A stretch of DNA of 64,000 bases from Coriobacteriaceae bacterium (GCA_025992855.1 DAJPGB010000001.1:868001-932000); one strand, 5' to 3'; positions 52,031 to 61,002 are shown, counted from the first letter of the stretch. Numbers and translations are program-made. The notes: a model not told the origin generated them from the letters alone.

Positions 52031-52263
52031 AGGGGTCGTGGGCAAAAAACGTCAAATATGAGTACTGTCACAAGCCCTGTAGCATTATCTTTTTGCAAAA
52101 TATGCAGTGTTACGCAACATATGTCCAAGTACTTAGCTGATAAACGCCTGCAATTCTTCCGCCGTAGGACGCCTTGTGTCCAAATCGCCTTCTGATGGCA
52201 TGAAATCGCTGTTACTAAATTGGTAACAGTACTCATATTTGCTATTTTTTGTCCACGGGCCCT
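52031..52263. mobile_element. Small MITE-like element with ~37-bp inverted ends
   Basis: Left end 52031-52068 and right end 52226-52263 are inverted repeats, perfect over CAAATATGAGTACTGT (52053-52068) and ~80% over the outer 20 bp. The ~155-bp interior has no convincing gene, only short minus-strand frames. A non-autonomous transposon remnant or a paired operator are both possible. No transposase is in the window. Confidence 0.45.
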
Positions 52264-52292
52264 TAGATGACAGTGAGATTTTATGCCTTCGG

Positions 52293-52318
52293 GGTTCGAA
52301 TCCCGGCATATCGGCAGC
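52293..52318 (+). pseudogene. Fragment of a tRNA 3' end
   Basis: CGGGGTTCGAATCCCGG followed by CATATCGGCA looks like a T-arm and acceptor strand with one stem mismatch, but no matching 5' half precedes it. Possibly an attachment-site remnant next to the tRNA-Glu gene. Confidence 0.4.
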
Positions 52319-52321
52319 AAA

Positions 52322-52350
52322 AAGCCCGTTACCGCGAGGGCAACGGGCTT
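52322..52350 (-). terminator. Terminator of the tRNA-Glu gene
   Basis: AAGCCCGTT / AACGGGCTT (52322-52330 / 52342-52350); read on the minus strand it is followed by TTTTT. Confidence 0.75.
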
Positions 52351-52361
52351 CTCAGTTTAAA

Positions 52362-52438
52362 TGGTGCCCCCAGCGGGATTCGAACCCGCGATATCCACCT
52401 TGAAAGGGTGGCGTCCTTGGCCGCTAGACGATGGGGAC
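52362..52438 (-). tRNA. tRNA-Glu (anticodon TTC)
   Basis: On the minus strand the gene begins GTCCCCATCGTCTAGCGG, has anticodon stem CCACC/GGTGG around CTTTCAA (anticodon TTC), T-arm GCGGG-TTCGAAT-CCCGC, acceptor GTCCCCA/TGGGGGC and an encoded CCA. Confidence 0.95.
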
Positions 52439-52498
52439 AGCGGGAAAGAGTATAGCAGACTTTTTTGCCGGCGCGTATATCGTTGGCAAACTGGAAAA

Positions 52499-52531
52499 CC
52501 ACCACAAAGGTGCCTGTCCCCTTTGTGGTGG
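52499..52531 (-). terminator. Hairpin repeat family 2, copy 4 (terminator of murT-gatD)
   Basis: Stem CCACCACAAAGG / CCTTTGTGGTGG, loop GGACAGGCA on the minus strand, then TTTTCC. Located 7 bp behind the murT-gatD stop codon. Confidence 0.8.
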
Positions 52532-52538
52532 TGGGGCG

Positions 52539-54716
52539 TTAGGGGAGGAGCTTCATCGCGGCGTCGTGGGCGGCGTGCTCGTAGGTGTCGTCGAGGGGCT
52601 TGAGCGGCAGCAGGGCTGTGGCCTGCGCATCGCCGCGGCGCTCGAGGGCGTGCGCGATCAGCCAGTCGGCGAGCTCGGGGTTCTTGGGTAGCGCCGGCCC
52701 GTGCAGGTACGTGCCGATGACGCCCTTGTAGATGAGGCCCTCAAAGCCATCGTCGCCGTTGTTGCCGGTGCCCGCGACGACGGACGTTCCGAGCGGCGTG
52801 GCCTCTGTATCGAGCAGGGTGCGGCCGCCATGGTTCTCGAATCCCACAAAGGGCTCGGGTGCCAGGTCGGTCTTGACGGCGACGTTGCCGATCAGGCGGT
52901 CGGAGCCGCGTACGGTTTCGGCGGCAATGACGCCCAGACCCTCGATGCGATCCTCGCCCATATAGTACGAACGGCCGAGCAGCTGGTAGCTGCCGCAGAT
53001 GGCAAGCAGCGAACCGCCGTCTTCAACATAGGCCGCGACCTTGTCTTTTTGAGCGAGCAGTTCGTGTGCCACGGCCAGCTGATCGCGGTCGGCACCGCCG
53101 CCCATCATGACGATATCGGCATCGGTCAAATCAAGCGTTTCGCCCATACGGACCTCGTCTACACGCACGGGAATGCCACGCCAGGCGCAGCGGCGTTCGA
53201 GCGCGATAACATTGCCGCCGTCGCCGTAGAGGTTAAGGGCATCGGGGTACAGATAGACGATGCGCAGCGGGCGCGAAAGCTCGACCGGCGCAATATCGGT
53301 GGGGACAGCGCTACCATCGGCGCACGGTGCAGCGTGGGCGGCAACCGTGGCCGCATCGGTGCCTTTGAGTCCGTCGAGCTCCTTGACCAGCGGCGGGAAG
53401 GCCGTGTAGTTGGCGACGGCGTAGAAGGTGTCATCGGCGGCCTCGTCTGCCACGGCGCCGATCGCCTGCGCGACGTCCGAGATAATCGCGGCATCGATGC
53501 CGGCGTACTTGAGGCGTACCTGCATGTCGTGCGCACGCGTGCCTCCGGCAAAGGCGACAAGACCCGGCGTGTCGGCGATGCGCTCGAAGTCGACATCGTA
53601 GATCCACGAGACATCGTGGCCGTCGGCATCGTTATCGTTCAGGAAGAAGGCGCAGAGCCTGCCACCTGCCGTTTTAATGGACTGGATCTGGCGATCGAAG
53701 CCCACGGGATTCTTGGCTAGGTTGGCCTCGACGGTGCGGCCGGCAATATCCCAGCGGCCCATGCGTCCGCCGGCAGGCACGTAGGCATTAAGCGTGGGCT
53801 GCAGGTGCGCCGCGTCCACGCCCAGCTCGTGCGCCGCAAAGAAGGCGGCGGCGACGTTATAGACCATGTACAGGCCGTTGTAGCGTGTGGCGATGTGTAC
53901 GGCAGGCGCGTCGTGCGCAGATCCAAAGTTCAGGTCAAAGCCGTAGCCGTCGCAGCCGAGTTCCACGCCCGTCACGCGACGGACAAGCGCAGGGCGGGCC
54001 CAGCCGCACGAGGGGCAATGGTAGGCGCCGAGTTGACCATACTGTACGTAGTCGTACTCCAACGGGGCGTTGCACTGCGAGCAAAAGCGCGAGTCGCTAA
54101 TGCGGTCGGACTCGGTGCCCGTGGCGCCATCGATGCCAAAGGCAATACTCGCGTTGGGAACGCGCGCGGCAATCGAGGCGCACAGCGGGTCGTCGGCGTT
54201 GTAGATGAGCGTCGTTGCCGGCGAAAGCTCCAACGCGTGGGCGATGACCTCCTGGGTGTGGTCGATCTCGCCGTAGCGGTCTAGCTGGTCGCGGAACAGG
54301 TTGAGCAGCACAAAGTACGTCGGTTTGAGCTTGGGCAGAACGCGTACGGTGTAGAGCTCGTCGCACTCAAAAACGCCCACGCGCTTGCCGCTGCTGGTGT
54401 GCTTAAGGCCGCCGCGGGCCTCGAGCAGAGCACCCACCACACCAGGCTCCATATTGTTGCCGGCACGGTTGCACACCACGGTAGCGCCGCTGGCAGCAAC
54501 GGCGTCAGCGATGAGGTTGGAGGTGGTGGTCTTGCCATTAGTACCGGTAATCACCACGCTGCGGTCGACAAGGCCGGCGAGGTCGCTCAGCAACTCGGGG
54601 TCGATCTTCATGGCGATGCGGCCGGGGAGTACGCCGCCCTGGCGCTTAAGGATAGAGCGCAGCCCCCAGCGGGCGATATCGCTCGAGGTGCAGGCGAGAG
54701 ATGAGCGGAAGTTCAT
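52539..54716 (-). CDS. murT: MurT-GatD fusion: lipid II isoglutaminyl synthase
   Basis: 725-residue single-chain version of the enzyme that amidates the D-Glu of lipid II, usually two proteins. Residues ~1-440: Mur-ligase-like MurT with P-loop ITGTNGKTTT (56-65) and a four-Cys zinc ribbon (Cys212, 215, 234, 237). Residues ~478-725: GatD glutaminase with the nucleophile Cys574 in LLAICGSYQLLG and His672 in GTYLHGP, the Cys-His pair. Glutaminase and ligase would thus be held in fixed proportion. Start ATG 54716. It is last in an operon with two repeat-rich proteins. Confidence 0.9.
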   Translation of the reverse strand: MNFRSSLACTSSDIARWGLRSILKRQGGVLPGRIAMKIDPELLSDLAGLVDRSVVITGTNGKTTTSNLIADAVAASGATVVCNRAGNNMEPGVVGALLEARGGLKHTSSGKRVGVFECDELYTVRVLPKLKPTYFVLLNLFRDQLDRYGEIDHTQEVIAHALELSPATTLIYNADDPLCASIAARVPNASIAFGIDGATGTESDRISDSRFCSQCNAPLEYDYVQYGQLGAYHCPSCGWARPALVRRVTGVELGCDGYGFDLNFGSAHDAPAVHIATRYNGLYMVYNVAAAFFAAHELGVDAAHLQPTLNAYVPAGGRMGRWDIAGRTVEANLAKNPVGFDRQIQSIKTAGGRLCAFFLNDNDADGHDVSWIYDVDFERIADTPGLVAFAGGTRAHDMQVRLKYAGIDAAIISDVAQAIGAVADEAADDTFYAVANYTAFPPLVKELDGLKGTDAATVAAHAAPCADGSAVPTDIAPVELSRPLRIVYLYPDALNLYGDGGNVIALERRCAWRGIPVRVDEVRMGETLDLTDADIVMMGGGADRDQLAVAHELLAQKDKVAAYVEDGGSLLAICGSYQLLGRSYYMGEDRIEGLGVIAAETVRGSDRLIGNVAVKTDLAPEPFVGFENHGGRTLLDTEATPLGTSVVAGTGNNGDDGFEGLIYKGVIGTYLHGPALPKNPELADWLIAHALERRGDAQATALLPLKPLDDTYEHAAHDAAMKLLP

Positions 54717-54761
54717 GAAGTCGTTCCTAACGTGAATGACATAGTCGGGGCGATCGCGTCG

Positions 54762-55805
54762 CTAAAAGCCGTAGCGGCGCGCAAATTCCTGGGCGAGCTG
54801 CGATACATCTTCGCAGGCGTTGGCCCAGGGGGCAAAGTCTGGGGTGTCCGAGATAATGCCGTCGGCTTCCCAAACCGCCTGGTGCGAGAGGTCCCAGGGG
54901 TCGCGCGGCTCGGGTCGGCAGGGAAGATACGGCGTCTGGTACATGGGGTTCAGCAAGAAGAACGCGCCACCCTCGCAACGGTTAGCGAACTCACGCAGCG
55001 CGCGCGTCGCCGGGCGCATCTTGTTTGTTTTGAACAGCAAGATCGTGCGGGCGAGCAAGTACCAAGGAGAGTTTTCGAGTGCGTCTGCCCCCATCTGTTC
55101 CTCGAGCTGATGCGCCAGGGCAAAAAAGCCGTCCTGGTCTTCCAGGCGGGCGAGGGCAAGCAATACGGTGCCGGCGGCCCGGGTGGAATAGCCCTCCGCC
55201 TTAAGGACACGGCGAGAATAGTTGGCGGCGGCGCGGTAACGAGCGCTCGCCATGCACAGCTGCGAGATGGCCTCGAGTGTGTGAAGCCACCCGATAAGGG
55301 CCGGCTCGCTCACGGTAAGGTCCGCTGCGGTGACACCGTCGGCCAAAACATTATTGGCCCAGTAGTGCGGGGCCTCCATATCAAACCCGGGCACGCCCTG
55401 TTGCAGGTAGTCGGCCGTGCTCGCTTCGAGCTTCATCAGGTCGCCCAGGCAAGCGTCAACGGGCGTGTCGGCCAAAATGATGGCGAGCAGCTGGGCATCG
55501 ACGGCCAGCGCATCGATGCGGACGATCTTGAGCAGCTCATCACGCATATCGTCGAACAAGCGGTTGCGCGTCTGCTCAAACTCCTCGTCGCTGCCCATGT
55601 CCTCGATGCGATGGAGCTCGTCGAGCAGGTGGCGATGAACACCGGCATAGGACAGCAGCGCCTGAGCATGCTCGGACTGCGCATACTTTTGGGGATTCGC
55701 GCTAATGTCGTTATGGACAAGCTCGCGTGCTGCATCGGTGAGCTCGGGGTGCGACGCCAGATAGGTGCGCTCCAGGTAGGCGGGGATGTAGACGCTCGGA
55801 TCCAT
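54762..55805 (-). CDS. Helical repeat protein (TPR-like), function unknown
   Basis: 347 residues, no signal peptide or membrane segment, a chain of amphipathic helices with Ala/Leu spacing of the tetratricopeptide or superhelical sort (e.g. YSRRVLKAEG, LARLEDQDGFFALAHQLEEQ). It has no catalytic motif I recognise. It starts with ATG overlapping the stop of the upstream gene by one base (TAATG in minus orientation), and murT-gatD begins ~45 bp later. Probably a scaffold or adaptor; its role beside MurT-GatD is unknown. Confidence 0.7.
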   Translation of the reverse strand: MDPSVYIPAYLERTYLASHPELTDAARELVHNDISANPQKYAQSEHAQALLSYAGVHRHLLDELHRIEDMGSDEEFEQTRNRLFDDMRDELLKIVRIDALAVDAQLLAIILADTPVDACLGDLMKLEASTADYLQQGVPGFDMEAPHYWANNVLADGVTAADLTVSEPALIGWLHTLEAISQLCMASARYRAAANYSRRVLKAEGYSTRAAGTVLLALARLEDQDGFFALAHQLEEQMGADALENSPWYLLARTILLFKTNKMRPATRALREFANRCEGGAFFLLNPMYQTPYLPCRPEPRDPWDLSHQAVWEADGIISDTPDFAPWANACEDVSQLAQEFARRYGF

Positions 55806-56881
55806 TAGAGGTCTCCTCCCTTAAACGGCAAGCCCTGCTCGGCCGCCCGCAGTATGCGCTCGTCGATCTGGGAGCGCACGATGTCGTTGGTGGCGACCCA
55901 GGCGGCAAAGCTGGCGTTGTCGGGTGCGCCCAGGCCCTCCTGCAGTACCGGCGTCGCCTCGGAGAGTGCAAGGACGAGCTCGTCGGTGGAGCCTGCACCC
56001 ACGTTGACGCGGGCATAGACGCCATCGGGAAACTCGGTTTGGAAGTAGAGCGCCTCGGCTGCGTGCGGGCACGAGCGCGCAAGGATACGCAGGTAGTGTT
56101 TGGCGCCCTCGTAATCCAGCTCGCGCCAGGCAGCGCTCATCAGCGCGATGAGCGTCCACGGGTCCAAGTCGCGTTCTGCATCCTTGGGACGACGGCGCAG
56201 CGGCGTGTTGGCGAGATAGGGGACGGAGTGGGCAGAGCGAAAGCGCTTGAGCTCCTCAGCGGGGTATTCGAGCTTTGCCATGGCGAGCATTGCGGTGTGG
56301 CGGACGCCGGCAGGATCGTTGGGGGCAAAGTCGAGGCTGCGGTTTGCGGCTTCGAGCGACATGCGGTAGCGGCCGCTAATGAGCGCGCGCGATGCCAAGG
56401 CGGCAAGCCAGCGCAGGTAGGGGCGGCGGGTCAGGTCGCCTGCGGCCTCGCGCTCGTAGGGGTCCTGCGCCGAGGCGATCTTGAGCGCCAGGTCGTGCTC
56501 CACCTCGTCGCACTTGGACACCAGATACTGCACGTACTCCTCGTTGGAGTTGGCGGTGAGGGCGGTCAGCATGCGCTGGGCGTCCCAGTTGGTGGGGTCG
56601 AGCGCGGCTGCCTCGCGAAGCATGTTCTCGGCAGCGCCCTCTTCTTGCTCTGCCTGGGTATCGTCAGGGATAAAGGGAATGCGGTAGTCGACAGCCTCGA
56701 CCACCTTGGCAATGAGATGCCCGGCGCGGTCACGGTCGTGCACGATGAGCGGCGCGGGGTTGCGGGTGAATTGTTCCATCAGACGTTCTACGGCGGTGCC
56801 GTCGGTGAGCGGGATATTGTCGCGGCGCAAGGCCTCAAGAACGAGGCGATGGCAATCCTCTTGAATGGGATCGAATGCCAT
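55805..56881 (-). CDS. Helical repeat protein (TPR-like), paralogue-like neighbour
   Basis: 358 residues, similar in style and length to the following gene: helical, soluble, with repeats such as AANRSLDFAPNDPAGVRHTAM and GAKHYLRILARSCPHAAEALY, typical of tetratricopeptide arrays. The two may be diverged duplicates. ATG 56881 has AAAGGAGG 5 nt upstream; an upstream in-frame start at 56911 is less well placed. First gene of the operon ending in murT-gatD. No function can be assigned. Confidence 0.7.
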   Translation of the reverse strand: MAFDPIQEDCHRLVLEALRRDNIPLTDGTAVERLMEQFTRNPAPLIVHDRDRAGHLIAKVVEAVDYRIPFIPDDTQAEQEEGAAENMLREAAALDPTNWDAQRMLTALTANSNEEYVQYLVSKCDEVEHDLALKIASAQDPYEREAAGDLTRRPYLRWLAALASRALISGRYRMSLEAANRSLDFAPNDPAGVRHTAMLAMAKLEYPAEELKRFRSAHSVPYLANTPLRRRPKDAERDLDPWTLIALMSAAWRELDYEGAKHYLRILARSCPHAAEALYFQTEFPDGVYARVNVGAGSTDELVLALSEATPVLQEGLGAPDNASFAAWVATNDIVRSQIDERILRAAEQGLPFKGGDL

Positions 56882-57381
56882 GGGGCCTCCTTTGCTGCGG
56901 TTAGGGTTCAAATGTCTCTATATAAGGTTCTAGTTTACCCGCATGTGGCACACCGGGGGTGCCGCACTTGGACTTGCACCTTTGCACCACGAAGACGGAT
57001 GTCGCACAAATGTCGGCACCTTGGACGACCGAGTGGTATCACGGTGCCGCAAACGGTCGATTTTCGGCGGCGAACGGTGCATATTTTGGAGGGGCACCGT
57101 CCTGCCCGGGATATGTAGTCAACCTTGATAAAACGTTTGCCCAGCTTGGGGGTATGGATGCTGCACAAGGGTCTTCAGGGATAGAAAAAACGTTTCATCA
57201 TTGGTAACTTTGGATGAATAACTGACCAACCAGAACGGTAAAATAGTATTTGTCTGAGCGTTGAGACGTTTAGACATCGCGCATTGTCATCGCCGGCAAC
57301 GCGCAAACCGGTCCTAACGGAGCCAATTGGGTGCTCCGTTATATACGCAAGTCTAAGAGGGGCTTGTTTAGGAGGCACAGT
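56882..57381 (+). promoter_or_regulatory. 500-bp divergent intergenic region upstream of the alcohol dehydrogenase
   Basis: Shared by the minus-strand repeat-protein operon and the plus-strand dehydrogenase. It contains many GGTGCC/GGTGCA and GCACC words (56950-57110), a candidate -10 TAAAAT (57239-57244) and a 9-bp perfect stem TAACGGAGC / GCTCCGTTA (57315-57341) that could attenuate. No gene seen. The AAAACGTTT at 57129 may be part of an operator. Confidence 0.45.
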
Positions 57382-58605
57382 ATGGGACGTTTTACCAATC
57401 CTCGCGATCTGTACTTTGGTGAGGGCGCTCGCCACGAGGTGAAGAACCTCAAGGGCAAGAAGGCCATCATCGTTTCTGGCGGCAGCTCTATGCGCCGCGG
57501 CGGGTTCCTGCAGGACGTTGAGGCCGACCTCAAAGAGGGCGGCTTCGAGGTCAAGCTGTTCGAGGGCGTCGAGTCCGACCCGTCCATTGAGACGGTCATG
57601 AAGGGCGCCGAGGCCATGCGCGAGTTCGAGCCCGACTGGATTATCGCCATCGGCGGCGGCTCGCCCATCGATGCCGCTAAGGCCATGTGGGTCTTCTACG
57701 AGTATCCCGAGGAGTCCTTCGATAACATCATCCAGCCGTTCAGCTTCCCCGAGCTGCGTCAGAAGGCTCACTTCTGCGCCATCTCCTCTACCTCCGGTAC
57801 CGCTACCGAGGTCACTGCCTTCTCCGTCATTACCGACTACGCCAAGGGCATCAAGTACCCGCTGGCCGACTTCAACATCACCCCTGATGTCGCCATCGTC
57901 GACCCCGAGCTCACCTACACCATGCCCGCCAAGCTGTGCGCTCACACCGGCATGGACGCTCTGACCCACTGCATGGAGGCCTACGTTTCCACCTGCGCTT
58001 CCATGTTCACCGACGCCAACGCTCTGCACGGCATCCGCGAGATCGTCGAGTGGCTGCCCAAGTCCTATGCTGGCGACCATGAGGCCCGTCAGCACATGCA
58101 CGAGGCTCAGTGCATCGCCGGTATCGCCTTCTCCTCGGGCCTGCTCGGCATCGTTCATTCCATGGCTCACAAGACCGGTGCTGCCTTCGAGAACGGCCAC
58201 ATCATCCACGGTGCTGCTAACGCCATGTACCTGGGCAAGGTCATCCAGTGGAACTCCAAGGATCCCCGTGCTGCCGAGCGTTATGCTTACGTGGCCAAGG
58301 AGATCCTGCACCTTCCCGGCGAGACCAATGAGGAGCTCATCGCCGCGCTCGTCCAGAAGATTCGCGACCTCAACGACCAGCTCAACATTCCGCAGTCCAT
58401 CAAGGATTACGCGAATGGTGGCGTGAAGGTCGACGCCGAGAACCCGCAGATGGTCTCCGAGGAGGAGTTCCTCGCCAAGCTTCCCGAGATCGCCGCGAAC
58501 GCCGAGACCGACGCCTGCACGCCCGAGAACCCGCGTGAGACCAAGGCTGCCGACTTCGAGAAGATTCTCAAGGCCTGCTACTACGACACCGACATCGATT
58601 TCTAA
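57382..58605 (+). CDS. Iron-containing alcohol dehydrogenase
   Basis: 407-residue NAD(P)-dependent group III dehydrogenase. GGGSPIDAAKAM is the nucleotide loop, with SSTSGTATEVT following. Metal ligands fit the family: an Asp in VDPELTYTMP, His in HTGMDALTH and HSMAH, and H in the GAAFENGH block. Likely interconverts aldehydes or ketones and alcohols in fermentation, similar to butanol dehydrogenases. ATG 57382 with AGGAGG 7 nt ahead. A terminator follows; two glycerol-dehydrogenase-like genes come next in the same direction. Confidence 0.92.
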   Translation: MGRFTNPRDLYFGEGARHEVKNLKGKKAIIVSGGSSMRRGGFLQDVEADLKEGGFEVKLFEGVESDPSIETVMKGAEAMREFEPDWIIAIGGGSPIDAAKAMWVFYEYPEESFDNIIQPFSFPELRQKAHFCAISSTSGTATEVTAFSVITDYAKGIKYPLADFNITPDVAIVDPELTYTMPAKLCAHTGMDALTHCMEAYVSTCASMFTDANALHGIREIVEWLPKSYAGDHEARQHMHEAQCIAGIAFSSGLLGIVHSMAHKTGAAFENGHIIHGAANAMYLGKVIQWNSKDPRAAERYAYVAKEILHLPGETNEELIAALVQKIRDLNDQLNIPQSIKDYANGGVKVDAENPQMVSEEEFLAKLPEIAANAETDACTPENPRETKAADFEKILKACYYDTDIDF

Positions 58606-58626
58606 TCGACTCTTGTTATCGTAACG

Positions 58627-58667
58627 AGGGGCTCCGCACGTATCCGTACGGAGCCCCTTTCTTTTTT
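58627..58667 (+). terminator. Terminator of the alcohol dehydrogenase gene
   Basis: AGGGGCTCCG (58627-58636) / CGGAGCCCCT (58649-58658), 12-nt loop, then TTCTTTTTTA. Confidence 0.87.
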
Positions 58668-58689
58668 ATTATTAGAGAATGGGATAGTT

Positions 58690-59790
58690 ATGGCTGCAAT
58701 TTTCAATAGCCCCAGCAAGTACATCCAGGGTCCGGACGAGCTCGCAAAGCTCGGCTCCCATGTCGAGCCGCTCGGTGCTAAAGCCCTCGTCATCGTGACG
58801 CCTTCGGGCAAGAAGCGCGTCGGTGCCAAGATCGAGGGCGGTTTTGCCGAGGCCAAGGCCGAGCTGCTGTTTGAGGACTTTAACGGCGAGTGCTCCAAGG
58901 GCGAGGTCGATCGTCTGGTTGCGCTTGCTCGCGACAACGGTTGCGACATCATCGTCGGCGTCGGTGGCGGCAAGATCCTCGACACCGCGAAGGCCGTTGC
59001 CTACTACCTGGAGTCCCCGGTCATCATTTGCCCCACCATTGCTTCGACCGATGCTCCGTGCTCGGCACTTTCGGTGCTCTACACCGACGACGGCCAGTTC
59101 GACAAGTATCTCTTCCTTAAGGCAAACCCCAATATTGTCCTGATGGATACGACAGTTATCGCGGCGAGCCCGGTGCGCCTGACGGTTTCCGGCATGGGCG
59201 ATGCGCTCGCAACCTACTTTGAGGCCCAGGCGACGCATGATGCCGACGGCGGCACTTGCGCCGGCGGCAAGGGCGGCATGGCCGGCCTGGCGCTCGCCAA
59301 GCTCTGCTACGAGACGCTTATGGCCGATGGCGTCAAGGCCAAGGTCGCGCTGGAGAAGGGTGCGCTCACGCCTGCCGTCGAGCACATCATTGAGGCCAAC
59401 ACGCTGCTCTCCGGCATTGGCTTTGAGAGCTCGGGCCTTGCTGCTGCTCATGCTATCCACAATGGCCTGACGATGCTGCCCGAGTGCCACGGCATGTATC
59501 ACGGCGAGAAGGTCGCCTTCGGCACCATCGTCCAGCTGGTACTCGAGGATGCCCCGACCGAGAAGCTCGAGGAAGTCTTGGGCTTCTGCATTGAGCTGGG
59601 CCTGCCGGTCACGATGAAGGAACTTGGCGTTGCCGAGCTTACGCGCGAGCAGGCCATGATTGTTGCCGAGGCCGCCTGCGCACCCGATGACACCATGTGC
59701 AACATGCCGTTTGAGGTGACGCCCGAGATGGTCGCAAACGCCATCCTGGGTGCCGACGCGCTGGGCCACTACTATCTCATGGATGAGTAA
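58690..59790 (+). CDS. gldA: Glycerol dehydrogenase
   Basis: 366-residue zinc-type group III dehydrogenase that oxidises glycerol to dihydroxyacetone with NAD. GVGGGKILDTAKAVAYY is the NAD loop; metal ligands are Asp in GMGDALATYFE, His in GLAAAHAIHNGL and His in HGMYHGEKVAFG, at the spacing expected for GldA. Starts at ATG 58690 with only a weak GGGATA site. Terminator at 59804-59838. A diverged paralogue sits 144 bp downstream. Confidence 0.92.
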   Translation: MAAIFNSPSKYIQGPDELAKLGSHVEPLGAKALVIVTPSGKKRVGAKIEGGFAEAKAELLFEDFNGECSKGEVDRLVALARDNGCDIIVGVGGGKILDTAKAVAYYLESPVIICPTIASTDAPCSALSVLYTDDGQFDKYLFLKANPNIVLMDTTVIAASPVRLTVSGMGDALATYFEAQATHDADGGTCAGGKGGMAGLALAKLCYETLMADGVKAKVALEKGALTPAVEHIIEANTLLSGIGFESSGLAAAHAIHNGLTMLPECHGMYHGEKVAFGTIVQLVLEDAPTEKLEEVLGFCIELGLPVTMKELGVAELTREQAMIVAEAACAPDDTMCNMPFEVTPEMVANAILGADALGHYYLMDE

Positions 59791-59803
59791 ATCAAGCTCA
59801 GGA

Positions 59804-59838
59804 AGGGGCAAAGCCAGCAGATGACTTTGCCCCTTTTT
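59804..59838 (+). terminator. Terminator of gldA
   Basis: AGGGGCAAAG (59804-59813) / CTTTGCCCCT (59825-59834), then TTTT. Confidence 0.87.
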
Positions 59839-59843
59839 ACTAT

Positions 59844-59903
59844 GGTGCAAAGTGGCCTGTCTCCAATGCACAAGTTGGTGCAGGGGGCAAGTTACTTTGC
59901 ACC
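59844..59903. repeat. Nested palindrome between the two glycerol dehydrogenase genes
   Basis: Outer arms GGTGCAAAGT (59844-59853) / ACTTTGCACC (59894-59903) around a 40-nt loop that has its own TGCAC/GTGCA stem. The loop carries GGGGGCAAG, like the hairpins of family 2. It may be an operator or leader structure for the next gene, 31 bp away. Confidence 0.55.
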
Positions 59904-59934
59904 AATCGTTGTTTGATGAAGGGCGGATTCTCGT

Positions 59935-61002
59935 ATGGCGCTTCCCATGGTTTATGGCGGTCCCGGCCGGTATGTTCAGGGGCCGGGCGAACTTTCGCGT
60001 CAGGGCAGGTATTTGTCATGGTTGGGCTGCGCTGCTTATGTCTTGTTTGACCAGGGCACCGAGGATCGGCTGTGCAAGCAGATCGTCGATGGATTTCTAG
60101 ACGAAGATCTAAGTGAGCCGTTCTTTAAGATTTATGACGGTCCGTGTACGGAAGACGCCGTTGTCGAAATGGCTAAGGAGGCCCGGGCCGAGTATTGCGA
60201 CATGGTGGTGGGCATTGGCGGCGGCAAGATACTCGATATTGCCAAGGCCGTTGCGTTTTATGCCGAGGTGCCGTTGTGCGTATGCCCCACGGCGGCTTCG
60301 ATGGACGGTCCGTGCAGCGCGATTTCGGTGCTGTATCACGAGGATGGGTCGTTCGACCACTACCTGATGCTCGAGAAGAATCCAGACCTGGTCGTGGTCG
60401 ATACCAACGTGGTCGCGGCAGCCCCACTGCGTATGACGGTCGCTGGCATGGGCGACGCACTGGCAACGTACTTCGAGGCGCGTTCGTGCGCCGCGGCGCA
60501 CGGTGCCAACGAGCACGGTGGCGCGCCGGGGCACTTGGCCTTGGTTGCGGCTCGTGCCTGCTATGACACACTCATGGAGTGCGGCGTCGCTGCCAAGCGC
60601 GATCTCAAAAAGGGCCGTACATCGCCGGCAGTTGAGCGCCTGATCGAGTGCAATATTCTGCTCTCGGGTGTTGGCTTTGAGAGTGGCGGTTTGGCGTTGG
60701 CGCATGCGATCGCCAACGGCCTGACGATTTTGCCCGAGTGCAAGGCCATGCACGGCGAGGCCGTAGCGTTTGGTCTGATGGTTCAGCTTCGTCTGGAGCG
60801 TGCACCCGAGCTTGATCGGGTGCTCGAGTTTTGCCAACGCGTCGGTCTGCCGACGACGCTCGAGGAGCTGGGCCTTGGCGAGATTTCCGATGCCGATCTG
60901 CAGAGTGTTGCAAATGCGGTCTTTAGAAACGAGCGTAACATGGCCAACGAGCAGACCAAGGTGACCAAACAGAAGCTCGTGCAGCTCATGTGCGAGGCAT
61001 AG
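59935..61002 (+). CDS. Second glycerol-dehydrogenase-like protein
   Basis: 355 residues with the same fold as gldA (GIGGGKILDIAKAVAFY, GMGDALATYFEARS, GLALAHAIANGLT, KAMHGEAVAFG) and all three metal ligands retained, so it should be active. It is clearly diverged from its neighbour, especially at the N-terminus (PMVYGGPGRYVQG) and in the C-terminal tail, which ends with a Lys-rich segment. It may prefer another polyol or alcohol, or be regulated differently through the palindrome just upstream. Confidence 0.85.
   Translation: MALPMVYGGPGRYVQGPGELSRQGRYLSWLGCAAYVLFDQGTEDRLCKQIVDGFLDEDLSEPFFKIYDGPCTEDAVVEMAKEARAEYCDMVVGIGGGKILDIAKAVAFYAEVPLCVCPTAASMDGPCSAISVLYHEDGSFDHYLMLEKNPDLVVVDTNVVAAAPLRMTVAGMGDALATYFEARSCAAAHGANEHGGAPGHLALVAARACYDTLMECGVAAKRDLKKGRTSPAVERLIECNILLSGVGFESGGLALAHAIANGLTILPECKAMHGEAVAFGLMVQLRLERAPELDRVLEFCQRVGLPTTLEELGLGEISDADLQSVANAVFRNERNMANEQTKVTKQKLVQLMCEA

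Noticed and set aside
52267..52455. 62-residue plus-strand protein
   Set aside because: The frame runs through the tRNA-Glu gene and its terminator.
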